Origin: Candidatus Ornithospirochaeta avicola
Lineage (GTDB): Bacteria; Spirochaetota; Spirochaetia; Sphaerochaetales; Sphaerochaetaceae
Assembly: GCA_019113245.1 (NCBI GenBank)
Contig: DXHU01000023.1
Coordinates: forward strand, 225,770-289,769
Length of the DNA: 64,000 nt
Reading direction: 5' to 3'
Under the pieces are notes generated by a model, which ran no database searches, was not told the origin of the DNA, and saw nothing but the letters and a program-made list of their open reading frames with translations. The position numbers and the translations under genes are program-made. Of this stretch, positions 52,427 through 60,953 are shown one piece after another (the first letter of the stretch is position 1; each line of letters opens with the position of its first letter).

Positions 52427-52927
52427 GTGGATAAAAACAGTGCAAGAAAAGAGGCAAAGAGAATAATAGCAGGAATTAATGAAAGAAGGAAAAAGGATTT
52501 CCAGATAATGGAAAGAATAACAAGCCTTCCTGCATTCAGCTCAGCGGATGTGATTCTTTCATACAGTGCGCTTGCTGATGAGGTGGATATTTCTGAAATC
52601 TTTGACTTTCGCTTTCTTTTCCCATTTCTGGAAGGAAATGATATGTTTTTTTCCAGAGCACCGCTGAAAATGGGCAGATTCTCTATCTTCGAGCCCTTGG
52701 AAAAAACAGAGATTGAATATGAGAACGCGCTGCTACTTGTTCCTGCCCTCTCTTATACAGAATCAGGCATAAGGCTTGGGCGAGGCATGGGATATTATGA
52801 CCGCTATGCAAGGAAAAACAGAAGAAGGATATTCACATGCGGTATCATATATTCTGACCTGATAATGGATTTTGAGACAGAAGAGCATGACATGAAGGCT
52901 GACATTCTCATCTCTGATAGCATCTGA
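52427..52927 (+). CDS. 5-formyltetrahydrofolate cyclo-ligase
   Basis: This enzyme converts 5-formyl-THF to 5,10-methenyl-THF with ATP. The family motif VPALSYTESGIRLGRGMGYYDRYA is clear, and DVILSYSALADEVDI is the earlier substrate region. A GTG start at 52427 (VDKNSARKEAKR) gives about 166 residues, close to the family length; an upstream ATG at 52361 adds 22 unlikely residues and includes the TATAAT. The last 20 bases overlap the convergent PTS gene. Confidence 0.86.
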   Translation: MDKNSARKEAKRIIAGINERRKKDFQIMERITSLPAFSSADVILSYSALADEVDISEIFDFRFLFPFLEGNDMFFSRAPLKMGRFSIFEPLEKTEIEYENALLLVPALSYTESGIRLGRGMGYYDRYARKNRRRIFTCGIIYSDLIMDFETEEHDMKADILISDSI

Positions 52928-53378
52928 AATCCTGGCTGGCAAGGATTTTCAGAAACTCCCTTGCCTTTCCCTTATCAAACTCATACTTCATGAACTCATG
53001 ACGGAAATCATCATCATGAACCCAGGAAAGAATAGCAGAAACAGCATGAAGATACTCAGCCTGACGTGTCCTTGAGGAGGCAATGACGAAGATAAAATGC
53101 ACCGGGTCAGGATAGCGCTGGTCAAATATAATTCCGTTTTTTGAAAATCCAAGTGCTATATGGCACTTTTCCAGATGGTCAATCTTTCCATGCGCAATAG
53201 CAACTCCGTGTCCGACTCCGGTGGACTCTGTTCTCTCACGGCGCTCCACCTTCTTCCTGAAAGACTCTTTGTCTTCAAGAAGATCAAAGACCGTGCATTT
53301 CTGTATAATCTGGTTGAATGCATCAAACTTATTGTCTGCATCAACAAATGTGAAAACGCTGTTTAACCCTCTGAGCAT
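52908..53378 (-). CDS. PTS EIIA domain protein, PtsN-like
   Basis: This 156-residue EIIA of the fructose/mannitol class has the phosphorylated histidine in GHGVAIAHGKIDHL. IALGFSKNGIIFDQRYPDPVHFIFVIAS is the family core. As a single-domain protein it is more likely a PtsN-type regulator than part of a sugar permease. It overlaps the nfnL stop by 16 bp, so it is on the nfn transcript. Confidence 0.87.
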   Translation of the reverse strand: MLRGLNSVFTFVDADNKFDAFNQIIQKCTVFDLLEDKESFRKKVERRERTESTGVGHGVAIAHGKIDHLEKCHIALGFSKNGIIFDQRYPDPVHFIFVIASSRTRQAEYLHAVSAILSWVHDDDFRHEFMKYEFDKGKAREFLKILASQDFRCYQR

Positions 53379-54832
53379 AACCTTTTGTTTATCGCGCTAG
53401 CGGCTTTCCTGCCCTGCCCCATTGCAAGTATAACAGTTGCAGCTCCAAGAACAATGTCCCCGCCAGCATACACATTCCTCATGCTTGTCTCATTTGTCTC
53501 TTCATTGACAATGAAGTTTCCCTTTCTATTCACTTCAATTTCATCCGTTGTCATCTTTATAAGCGGATTGGATGCATTTCCGATAGCGACTATAACAGCA
53601 TCATAGCTTCTTTCATAATCGCTTCCTTCAATCTCAACAGGACTTCTTCGGCCTGACTGGTCAACTTCACCAAGCCTACATTTCCTGATTACAAGGGAGG
53701 ACACCTTTCCACTCTCGTCGCTCTTTATCTCAACCGGCTGGGAAAGCTCAAGAATATTGCATCCCTCCTCCACAGCATGACTCACTTCTTCTTTTCTTGC
53801 CGGCATCTCAGAGCGGGTTCTCCTGTATACTATATCAACAGTCTCAGCGCCAAGTCGGAGTGCTGTGCGGGCTGCATCCATTGCAACATTTCCTCCCCCG
53901 AGAACAGCTACACGATGTGCGATGAATATTGGAGTATGGGACTTTTCCTTGTCATAAGCCTTCATCAGATTGGACCTTGTCAGATACTCATTTGCAGAAA
54001 ATACCCCTACTGAGTTCTCGCCCTTTATCCCCATAAAGCGGGGCAGTCCGGCACCGCTGGCAACAAAGACAGCATCAAAGTGTTCATCTTCCATCAGCTG
54101 CTTTATGCTTATTGTTCTTCCGACAAGAACATTTTTCTCAATCTTCACACCCATCATGTCAAGCTTTTCAAACTCGCGATCTACAAGACGCTTTGGAAGA
54201 CGGAACTCAGGAATTCCATAGCTTAAAACGCCTCCTGTCTTGTGAAGGGCCTCGAAAATCACGACCTCATGCCCTTCTTTTCTCAAATCGGCTGCACAGG
54301 AGATTGCCGCAGGTCCGCTTCCAACAATGGCAACCTTCTTACCGCTTGGCTCCTTTATCTCAGGAAGAATCATATTCGAACTGTTTATATCAGCGACAAA
54401 ACGTTCCAGACGTCCAATCTGCACTGCCTTGTCAACGCTCTTTAAAGCCTTGCCGAGAGTGCAGTACTTCTGGCACTGGTTTTCCTGCGGACATACTCTG
54501 CCGCAAATTGAGGGAAGTAGGCTGTCACGGTTGATCACACGCAGTGACCCCTGATAATCTTTCTCTCTTATCTTCTCGATGAAAAGAGGTATGTCTATCT
54601 TCACAGGACAGCCCTGGATACATGGCTTGTTCTTGCAGTTAAGACATCTCTCAGCCTCAGCACGTGCAATTATCTCAGTGTATCCAAGCGCTACCTCATC
54701 CATATTCTTTATTCTTTCATCAGGCTCCTGGCTTGGCATGTCAAATGGCTCAATTGCCATTCTGTCCTTTACACTCAGAGCACCCTCAGCTGCACTGGAA
54801 ACGACTAATCTCGCTCTCTCCTCATCTCTCAT
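53363..54832 (-). CDS. NfnL-like NADPH-dependent oxidoreductase (glutamate synthase small-chain family)
   Basis: This 489-residue iron-sulfur flavoprotein has an N-terminal ferredoxin-like part (RCLNCKNKPCIQGCPVKIDIP, SICGRVCPQENQCQKYC). An FAD fold follows (VAIVGSGPAAISCAADL), then an NADPH fold (VAVLGGGNVAMDAARTALRLGA) and YAGGDIVLGAATVILAMGQGR. Alone it would be called GltD-like. The adjacent NfnS-like gene makes the NfnL subunit of NADH-dependent ferredoxin:NADP oxidoreductase the better call. That enzyme couples ferredoxin and NADH to NADPH formation by flavin bifurcation. Confidence 0.85.
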   Translation of the reverse strand: MRDEERARLVVSSAAEGALSVKDRMAIEPFDMPSQEPDERIKNMDEVALGYTEIIARAEAERCLNCKNKPCIQGCPVKIDIPLFIEKIREKDYQGSLRVINRDSLLPSICGRVCPQENQCQKYCTLGKALKSVDKAVQIGRLERFVADINSSNMILPEIKEPSGKKVAIVGSGPAAISCAADLRKEGHEVVIFEALHKTGGVLSYGIPEFRLPKRLVDREFEKLDMMGVKIEKNVLVGRTISIKQLMEDEHFDAVFVASGAGLPRFMGIKGENSVGVFSANEYLTRSNLMKAYDKEKSHTPIFIAHRVAVLGGGNVAMDAARTALRLGAETVDIVYRRTRSEMPARKEEVSHAVEEGCNILELSQPVEIKSDESGKVSSLVIRKCRLGEVDQSGRRSPVEIEGSDYERSYDAVIVAIGNASNPLIKMTTDEIEVNRKGNFIVNEETNETSMRNVYAGGDIVLGAATVILAMGQGRKAASAINKRLCSEG

Positions 54833-55674
54833 GCCAGGCCCTCCTCAATCTGCATGTCTATATGGCACTTGTGATGCTTTTCCTTCTCGTAATCAGAAAA
54901 TGTCCTTGCTCTTTTCATCATATTGTCCCAGTCGACAAGCGATCCGTCAAATTCAGGACCGTCGACACATACGAATTTAGTCTCGCCGCCGATGCTCACA
55001 CGGCAGCCTCCGCACATTCCTGTGCCGTCAATCATGATGGTGTTTAAGGAAACAAGAACTTTTGTTCCATATTTCTCACTGACTTTTGTACAGAATTTCA
55101 TCATCACTGCAGGACCTATTGCAACAACAAGATCAGCCTTCTCTTTCAAGAGCTCCTCAAGGGGCTCTGTGACCAGAGCCTTGCGCCCTGCACTCCCGTC
55201 ATCCGTTGTCACAATGAGCTCTGGATCGAGTGCTTTCATCTCTTCTTCCTCTAAAATCAGGTCCTTGTTCCTTGCTCCGATTATGATTCTTACCTCGTTT
55301 CCTGCTTCCTTGAATGCTTTCGCTATCGGGTAAAGAGGCGCAACGCCGACTCCGCCTCCGACACAGATTACCTTGCCTACCTTCTCAATATGAGTAGGCT
55401 TTCCAAGAGGACCGAGAACATTCTCAATAACATCTCCCTCCTCAAGTCGGGCAAGCATGTGTGTTCCCTCTCCGACAGTCTGGAAGACTATCTTTATATT
55501 TCCCTCTTTCTCATCAGCATCAGCAATCGTGAGGGGAATCCTCTCGCTGTAGTCGCCGCCCTGCTGGACTACGACAAACTGTCCGGCCTTCCTTCTTTTT
55601 GCGATAAGGGGTGCATATAGAGTATAGCGAAAGACTTCTGCTGACAGCCTTTCCTTCTTGAGTATTCTGTACAT
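54829..55674 (-). CDS. NfnS-like ferredoxin-NADP reductase subunit
   Basis: The 281 residues contain FAD- and NAD-binding folds (AGQFVVVQQGGDYSERIPLTI, VICVGGGVGVAPLYPIAKAF). A 2Fe-2S site follows in GMCGGCRVSIGGETKFVCVDGPEFDG. This matches the small subunit of NfnAB and is related to PyrK, but no PyrD partner lies next to it. It overlaps nfnL by 4 bp. Its promoter has consensus boxes and a perfect palindrome over the -10. Confidence 0.87.
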   Translation of the reverse strand: MYRILKKERLSAEVFRYTLYAPLIAKRRKAGQFVVVQQGGDYSERIPLTIADADEKEGNIKIVFQTVGEGTHMLARLEEGDVIENVLGPLGKPTHIEKVGKVICVGGGVGVAPLYPIAKAFKEAGNEVRIIIGARNKDLILEEEEMKALDPELIVTTDDGSAGRKALVTEPLEELLKEKADLVVAIGPAVMMKFCTKVSEKYGTKVLVSLNTIMIDGTGMCGGCRVSIGGETKFVCVDGPEFDGSLVDWDNMMKRARTFSDYEKEKHHKCHIDMQIEEGLA

Positions 55675-55698
55675 AATCTGTCTCCGAAAATAAATCTA

Positions 55699-55731
55699 TT
55701 TCACTATAGTGAAAATATCGGGCAGTGTCAA
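55699..55731 (-). promoter_or_regulatory. nfn promoter with a palindromic operator over the -10 box
   Basis: TTGACA (55731-55726), a 17-bp spacer and TATAGT (55708-55703) form a near-consensus promoter. TTTCACTATAGTGAAA (55699-55714) is a perfect 16-bp palindrome centred on the -10 box. A repressor bound there would block RNA polymerase directly. Confidence 0.75.
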
Positions 55732-55766
55732 AAACAGAGGAAAGAAAATTAATGGTGAAAAGTCAT

Positions 55767-55794
55767 AAAAAAACCCGGGTATGTTGAACCCGGG
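55767..55794 (-). terminator. Terminator of the hsp20 operon
   Basis: CCCGGGT ATGTTGA ACCCGGG is followed on the minus strand by seven T. It lies just past the second hsp20 stop. Confidence 0.92.
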
Positions 55795-55801
55795 GAAATG
55801 G

Positions 55802-56203
55802 TCAGTTGATTTTGACTTCGATTTTCTTTGCTTCCGGCTTCTTAATCTTCTTGATGGAAAGAATCAGAAGTCCGTTCTTATGCAGTGCCTCGATGCTGTT
55901 CTCATCTGCATCGCTTGGGAGAGAGAAGCTCCTTGAGAAAGAAGGATGGAAAATCTCCTTCTTTAGGTATTCATTCTTGTCCTCTTCCTCTTCTGCAGAA
56001 ATTGTCAAGACCTTGTCCTTGCTTGAGACATTGATCTTCTCAGGATCGTAGCCCGCAACTTCAGCCTCCAGCACATAGGCATCATCAGTTTCATATATAT
56101 CCACACGCGGGAAGCGTGATTCAGAAAGCGGTGCGAAAAAATCATCAAAAATATGATCGAAATCAAAAAGACTTGGAATATTATAGTAGTATCTCATTTT
56201 CAT
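55802..56203 (-). CDS. Small heat-shock protein (Hsp20), second of pair
   Basis: These 133 residues contain one alpha-crystallin domain (SRFPRVDIYETDDAYVLEAEVAGYDPEKINVSS, then LHKNGLLILSIKK). The C-terminal I-x-V motif is KKIEVKIN. It is an ATP-independent holdase that keeps unfolding proteins soluble. It starts six bases after the first paralogue and shares its transcript. Confidence 0.93.
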   Translation of the reverse strand: MKMRYYYNIPSLFDFDHIFDDFFAPLSESRFPRVDIYETDDAYVLEAEVAGYDPEKINVSSKDKVLTISAEEEEDKNEYLKKEIFHPSFSRSFSLPSDADENSIEALHKNGLLILSIKKIKKPEAKKIEVKIN

Positions 56204-56208
56204 CCTCC

Positions 56209-56631
56209 TTAGTTCTCACTTTTAACTTCAATTTTCTTGACTTCAGGCTCACTCTTAACAATCTTAGGAATGACAAGAGTCAGAATTCCATGCTTGAAAG
56301 CGGCTTCTATCTTCTCTTCATCTGCATCCTCAGGGAGAGTGAATGTTCTAGAAAAGCTGTTATAGCTTCTTTCTCTCAGAAGATAGTTTCTTCCATCTTT
56401 CTTTTCTTTATCTTCCTTTGACTCTGCACTGATTGTGATTGAGTGCTTTTCAACGCTTACAGAAACATCGCTCTTGTCAAAGCCTGCAAGCTCTGCCTTG
56501 ATAAGGTATTCCTTATCCTTGTCCATGATGTCCACACTCGGCATCTTAATATCAGATGAGAAGAATCTGTTCATCATTCTGTCAAACTCCTTCATCTCTC
56601 TGTTTCTGTTGTATCTTGTAATTGCTGCCAT
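56209..56631 (-). CDS. Small heat-shock protein (Hsp20), first of pair
   Basis: This 140-residue alpha-crystallin protein contains MPSVDIMDKDKEYLIKAELAGFDKSDVSVSV, FSRTFTLPEDADEEKIEAAF, HGILTLVIPKI and the terminal KKIEVKSEN. AAGGAGG precedes the ATG. It differs from its neighbour by about half the residues, so the two may form hetero-oligomers. The promoter is a consensus sigma-54 type, not a CIRCE or sigma-32 one. Confidence 0.95.
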   Translation of the reverse strand: MAAITRYNRNREMKEFDRMMNRFFSSDIKMPSVDIMDKDKEYLIKAELAGFDKSDVSVSVEKHSITISAESKEDKEKKDGRNYLLRERSYNSFSRTFTLPEDADEEKIEAAFKHGILTLVIPKIVKSEPEVKKIEVKSEN

Positions 56632-56670
56632 ATCCGGCCTCCTTATATTTTCGTTTACACAAATTCATTT

Positions 56671-56685
56671 GCAAGGGGTGTGCCA
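56671..56685 (-). promoter_or_regulatory. Sigma-54 promoter of the hsp20 operon
   Basis: On the minus strand TTGGCAC ACCCC TTGCA matches the -24/-12 consensus TGGCAC-N5-TTGC exactly. TGGCAC is at 56685-56680 and TTGC at 56674-56671. The start would be near 56660, 29 bases before the ATG at 56631. No good vegetative boxes are seen. Confidence 0.85.
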
Positions 56686-56751
56686 ACTTTTATAATTCAT
56701 TATATTATAAGTAATTAACATTTATAATGGTTTTATCTATTCACCCATTTT

Positions 56752-56802
56752 TGTCAAAATGACACAGATGTATCATTTTTTCTCTCTTTTTGTGTCATTT
56801 TG
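56752..56802. promoter_or_regulatory. Dyad upstream of the sigma-54 promoter (possible activator site)
   Basis: CAAAATGACACA (56755-56766) and TGTGTCATTTTG (56791-56802) are perfect 12-base inverted copies with 24 bases between. The first also overlaps a compact dyad TGTCA AAA TGACA (56752-56764). The site lies about 90 to 140 bases upstream of the expected hsp20 start, the usual place for sigma-54 activator binding. It could also act on the divergent helicase gene. Confidence 0.6.
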
Positions 56803-56874
56803 CTTTTCTCCGAAAACAAAACAGGAAAATATGTGTCTTGTTTATTCTCCCCCATTTTCTATATCCTGATAGCT

Positions 56875-58581
56875 ATGGAAAACAAAGAAGAATTCTTGTC
56901 ACTCGGACTGAGTGAAAACACGATAAAGAGCCTTGAGGAAAAGGGCTTTGAAAGACCAACAGAGATCCAGCGCCTTACAATACCCCTTTTATTAAAAGAA
57001 GGAACAGAAGTGATTGCCCAGGCAGAGACAGGAAGCGGAAAGACAGCCGCATTCAGTCTTCCTGTGATTGAGACACTCAGCAAAAGCAGAAACACAGAGG
57101 CCCTTATCCTCTGTCCTACAAGAGAACTTGCAATACAGGTCAATGCTGAATTCAATTCGCTTAAAGGGAAGAAGGATCTTGCAACACTTCCTCTATATGG
57201 AGGAGCAAGCATCGAAAACCAGATAAGGCTTCTCAAAAAGGGTGTAAATGTTGTCATAGGAACCCCAGGACGTGTGCTGGACCACATCAAAAGGGGAACG
57301 CTCATGCTTGACAATCTGAAGTTCTTTATCCTAGATGAGGCTGACCAGATGCTCGACATGGGCTTTATTGATGATATAAAAGAGATATTTTCCCACACCA
57401 GAGCTGCCCGCACTCTTCTATTCAGCGCAACTATTCCAGAAGACATTCTCTCCATTGCAAAGGAGTTTTTGCATGAATACAAGATCATCAGGACAGAAAA
57501 GAAAGCAAAGGCAAACATAAATGCAAAGCAGAAGTACTATGTCGTTTCAAGAGAGGACAAAACTGAAGTTCTCAAGAGAATAGCTGACATGAATCCTGAT
57601 TTCTATGCTGTTGTCTTCGTGCGCACCAAAGCAGAAAGCGATGAGATTGCAGAGGAACTTGTAAAGCAGGGTTACAGAGCCTCATCCTTGAATGGAGATC
57701 TTACGCAGAGAGAAAGAGAGACAGTGCTGAAAAGGATGAGGGAAAGGAGCATCGACATACTTGTTGCAACAGATGTAGCAGCCCGCGGCCTTGATATAAA
57801 CGGACTTACTCATGTAATAAACTACTCTCTCCCTGAAGAGGCTGAAACCTTCATACACAGGGTTGGAAGAACTGGAAGAGCCGGAAAGAGCGGAGAAGCA
57901 ATCACATTGATCACAAGAGGGGAAAAGCGTCGTTTTGAATATATCCTCAGAGCTACGAAGAGCAAGGCAGAGGAAGACAGCATCCCCACGCTCGAGCAGA
58001 TTATGGCAGCAAAGAGGGATGAGGTGGTCAAAAAGGCAAGAGAAATCATCAAGAGGGATGCTGCTGATGAGTACAAGAAACTTGCACTAGCTCTTTTTGA
58101 TCATGTTGAAAATCCCCTCGATGCAGTCTCATCTCTGCTTGAAGCTATGTTCAAAGCAGAATTTGACCCTTCGCGCTACAGAAAAATAAGGGAAGAAAGA
58201 CCAGAAGGCAGACAGAAAGACAAAAGGACAAAGAATGATGGGGATAAAAGAAGCATACGCATATTCATCAGCCGCGGCAGGAAAGCCGGGCTGACAAAGA
58301 AGGCTCTTGCCTCTTTAATCTCAGATGGCGCAGAGATAGAATACAGCAGCATAGACGATGTGCAGGTTCTTGATGACTATTCTTTTGTAAATGTTAAGAA
58401 AGAGGATGTAGAAAGTGTTCTTGCTCTCTTCAACAGAGGAAATAAAAAGGGAGGCAAGGTTGCCACCCTTGCCAAGAAAGACAAAAAAGGATCTGAAATA
58501 AAAGGTAGCAAGTCTAAAGGTGCAGATGGTCGTCGTAAAGGGAAGAAAAGTAACGCCTCAAAAAGCCGTCCTTCTTTTTGA
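56875..58581 (+). CDS. DEAD-box RNA helicase with DbpA RNA-binding domain
   Basis: This ATP-dependent RNA helicase has about 568 residues. Helicase motifs are Q IQRLTIP, I AQAETGSGKT, II LDEADQM, III SAT and VI HRVGRTGRAGK. After about residue 440 comes a DbpA-type RNA-binding domain (RIFISRGRKAGLTKKALASLI) and a basic, lysine- and glycine-rich tail. DbpA binds 23S rRNA helix 92. The start is ATG 56875 (MENKEEFLSLG); an upstream ATG extends into the hsp20 regulatory region and lacks family match. The last 68 bases overlap the convergent TrpR-family gene. Confidence 0.92.
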   Translation: MENKEEFLSLGLSENTIKSLEEKGFERPTEIQRLTIPLLLKEGTEVIAQAETGSGKTAAFSLPVIETLSKSRNTEALILCPTRELAIQVNAEFNSLKGKKDLATLPLYGGASIENQIRLLKKGVNVVIGTPGRVLDHIKRGTLMLDNLKFFILDEADQMLDMGFIDDIKEIFSHTRAARTLLFSATIPEDILSIAKEFLHEYKIIRTEKKAKANINAKQKYYVVSREDKTEVLKRIADMNPDFYAVVFVRTKAESDEIAEELVKQGYRASSLNGDLTQRERETVLKRMRERSIDILVATDVAARGLDINGLTHVINYSLPEEAETFIHRVGRTGRAGKSGEAITLITRGEKRRFEYILRATKSKAEEDSIPTLEQIMAAKRDEVVKKAREIIKRDAADEYKKLALALFDHVENPLDAVSSLLEAMFKAEFDPSRYRKIREERPEGRQKDKRTKNDGDKRSIRIFISRGRKAGLTKKALASLISDGAEIEYSSIDDVQVLDDYSFVNVKKEDVESVLALFNRGNKKGGKVATLAKKDKKGSEIKGSKSKGADGRRKGKKSNASKSRPSF

Positions 58582-58837
58582 GAATCTTTGATCCCCTTGT
58601 AATCTTGCAAAGACTGAGCGAGCGCTCTTTTGCAATAAGGCGCTGGCTCTTGCCTTTATAGATATCATCCATCAAAGCAAAGCGGAGAATGAAGTCATCG
58701 ATTTCTGCAGCAGTGAAGAGGTCTTCAAAAAGGGACGCCATCTCCTTACTGTCTGTGGTTCTTGCAAAGAGATCAATCATCTCGCTCGCCTTTTTCTTTC
58801 CTTCATCGCTTTCCATCATGCTGCGTGTCTTTCTCAT
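58514..58837 (-). CDS. TrpR/YerC-family transcriptional regulator
   Basis: This 107-residue protein is related to the tryptophan repressor. It contains LFTAAEIDDFILRFALMDDIYKGKSQRLIAKERS, then the recognition end LSLCKITRGSKILKKKDGF, close to TrpR IATITRGSNSLK. A perfect AGGAGG precedes the ATG at 58837. In TrpR the ligand is tryptophan; the YerC branch is less defined. No trp genes are nearby. It is downstream of the cardiolipin synthase gene by 9 bp, and its 3' end lies antisense to the helicase tail. Confidence 0.85.
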   Translation of the reverse strand: MRKTRSMMESDEGKKKASEMIDLFARTTDSKEMASLFEDLFTAAEIDDFILRFALMDDIYKGKSQRLIAKERSLSLCKITRGSKILKKKDGFLRRYFSSLYDDHLHL

Positions 58838-58846
58838 ATCATCCTC

Positions 58847-60379
58847 CTAGAGTGCCGGGCTGAACATGCGGTAAAAATACCTGAACAGCCTTCTGATTAT
58901 ATTAATCTTCTCGTGAGAATCTCTCTTCATTCTCTTTGATACGTCCATTATAGCAAGAAAATCTTCCTTCACGCTTTTGCACATCGATGATGAATAAAAC
59001 AGAACTGAAAGCTCAAAGTGCAGATAGAAAGAACGGTAATCCATATTGGTCGTACCGACAATAGCCCTGTTGTCATCAGACAAGAACATCTTTGTGTGTA
59101 TGAAACCCGGAGTATATTCATAAATCTTCACTCCTGCTTCAATGAGATTCTTATAATTGCTTCTGGATACCTCATGCACCTGCTTCTTGTCCGGAACAGA
59201 CGGAGTGATTATTCTGACATCTACCCCACCAAGAGATGCGTTCTTAAGTGCGTTTGTCATCGTGTCATCCGGAATGAGATATGGCGTTGTTATCCAGAGA
59301 TATCTGCGTGCTGAGTTGACCATCTCGATATATGCGTTCTCTCCAACCGGAATGTCTGCAAACGGATTTGATCCGAAGACCTGCACCACCCCGTCCGATG
59401 GAGGAAGATGGCTTGGACGAAAGAGCATCACTTCCTCTTTTATTCCCTTAAGCGCATCCCACATGGACAGAAAAAGACGGGTAAGAGAGAATACTGCAGA
59501 CCCAGAAAGCCTTATCGCATTATCCTTCCAGTAGGCAAACCGGATTTCATCATTTGTATATTCATCTGCTATGTTGAGCCCGCCTGTATAGCCGATATCG
59601 CCGTCGATGACAACAATCTTCCTGTGGTCGCGGAAATTCAGACGCGGATTGACATGAAGGCGGAGCGGATTGAACTTTATGGTCTTTATACCATCCTTTT
59701 CAAGGTCCCTGTCATAGCGATAGCTGACAGAGTTGATGCTTCCCATGTCATCATATATCAGGCGTACATCAAGACCTTCTCTAGCCTTTTTGGAAAGAAT
59801 TTTCCTCACATCGGACAAAAACCGTCCTTCTCCTATTATGAAATACTCTATGAATATGAACTTCTTTGCATTCTCAAGCTTGATAAGAAGATCGTTGCGG
59901 AACTCGGTTCCTGTCTCGAAATACATGCTCTCAGTGTTCTGGCACGCGGGGAAAAGCGTCGTGTTGTATATATAGTTCTCAAGTCTTTTTATCTGGTCCT
60001 CCCCTGTCGCCTCAATTGATGCGCTGTGGCTGATCCTGTCATCTAGGAAGACCTCCCTGTTTTCTGCGTTCCTGTATTTCAATAGCTTTCTTGCTGAAAG
60101 CCGTCCTATCTGCTTGTTTCCAAAAAGCAGATACATGACTCCGCCAAAGACAGGAACAAAGGACACGATAGCAATCCACACCATCTTGTATGAAGGATTT
60201 TCCTTGCGAGAAAGGACTATGAGAATTACAAGCATTGAAATCAGATAGAAAACGAGAAAGAATCCTTTTGTATATGCTGCCCAGTACACAAGAAGAGCGA
60301 GCATCACGAATTCAGAGAGAAAAAGAAGAAGTGTCCATAAAAGACGGCTTGTCAGTATTTTTATAAGCTTACCCATCAT
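58847..60379 (-). CDS. cls: Cardiolipin synthase
   Basis: This 510-residue phospholipase D family enzyme makes cardiolipin from phosphatidylglycerol at the inner membrane. Two N-terminal transmembrane helices lead into two HKD sites: NFRDHRKIVVIDGDIGYTGGLN and FIHTKMFLSDDNRAIVGTTNMDYRS. The spacing and PLDNF-type segment SYKMVWIAIVSFVPVFGGVMYLLFG match ClsA. It overlaps queH by 11 bp and runs into the TrpR-like gene. Confidence 0.94.
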   Translation of the reverse strand: MMGKLIKILTSRLLWTLLLFLSEFVMLALLVYWAAYTKGFFLVFYLISMLVILIVLSRKENPSYKMVWIAIVSFVPVFGGVMYLLFGNKQIGRLSARKLLKYRNAENREVFLDDRISHSASIEATGEDQIKRLENYIYNTTLFPACQNTESMYFETGTEFRNDLLIKLENAKKFIFIEYFIIGEGRFLSDVRKILSKKAREGLDVRLIYDDMGSINSVSYRYDRDLEKDGIKTIKFNPLRLHVNPRLNFRDHRKIVVIDGDIGYTGGLNIADEYTNDEIRFAYWKDNAIRLSGSAVFSLTRLFLSMWDALKGIKEEVMLFRPSHLPPSDGVVQVFGSNPFADIPVGENAYIEMVNSARRYLWITTPYLIPDDTMTNALKNASLGGVDVRIITPSVPDKKQVHEVSRSNYKNLIEAGVKIYEYTPGFIHTKMFLSDDNRAIVGTTNMDYRSFYLHFELSVLFYSSSMCKSVKEDFLAIMDVSKRMKRDSHEKINIIRRLFRYFYRMFSPAL

Positions 60380-60908
60380 TTCTCCTCATGCTGAATTCAC
60401 ATCCGCAGTAGGACTGGCGGTAAAGCTCCATCTGGCGTGAAAGCTCTATAGAGCGGGCAAACCCGTTCTTTTTCTTGAAGTCTATTTTGCAGAATCCCTC
60501 ATATTTTTCCCCGACAGAGAATATAAGAGGACTGCTTTTGAATCTTGAGACTGTAAGGGTTGTCGTAAAATAAGGAATGCCTAGCTCTTTTGCCTTAAGA
60601 TATGTCCTTTTTATGTTGTAATCAAAGCAGAGGGCACATCTTTTTCCTCCCTCCTCTTCTCCTTCAAAACCCTTTACATGTCTAAGCCATGCGTCATGAT
60701 CCTGCTCCTCTCTTATAATCTCCAGGCCATAGAAAGAAGCGACACAAAGGGCATTGTCATATCTTTTCTTAAACTCAGATTCAGGATAGATATTGCTGTC
60801 TGAAAAAAACAGAAGCGGAAGGTAGTCCATTGACAGCAGACGCTCTATGCTACTAGTCGAGCATGGACCGCAGCAGACATGCAGCAATATTTTCTCTTTT
60901 TCTTCCAT
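60369..60908 (-). CDS. queH: Epoxyqueuosine reductase QueH
   Basis: QueH reduces epoxyqueuosine to queuosine in tRNA without cobalamin. The 179 residues have all the family cysteines: LLHVCCGPCSTSSIERL, KRCALCFDYN and QSYCGCEFSM. The aspartates in FFSDSNIYPESEF are also present. Its end overlaps cls. Confidence 0.93.
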   Translation of the reverse strand: MEEKEKILLHVCCGPCSTSSIERLLSMDYLPLLFFSDSNIYPESEFKKRYDNALCVASFYGLEIIREEQDHDAWLRHVKGFEGEEEGGKRCALCFDYNIKRTYLKAKELGIPYFTTTLTVSRFKSSPLIFSVGEKYEGFCKIDFKKKNGFARSIELSRQMELYRQSYCGCEFSMRRNDG

Positions 60909-60953
60909 AAAAGAGATTATATAATATTTTATGGCTATTATTAAGGGGCATTC

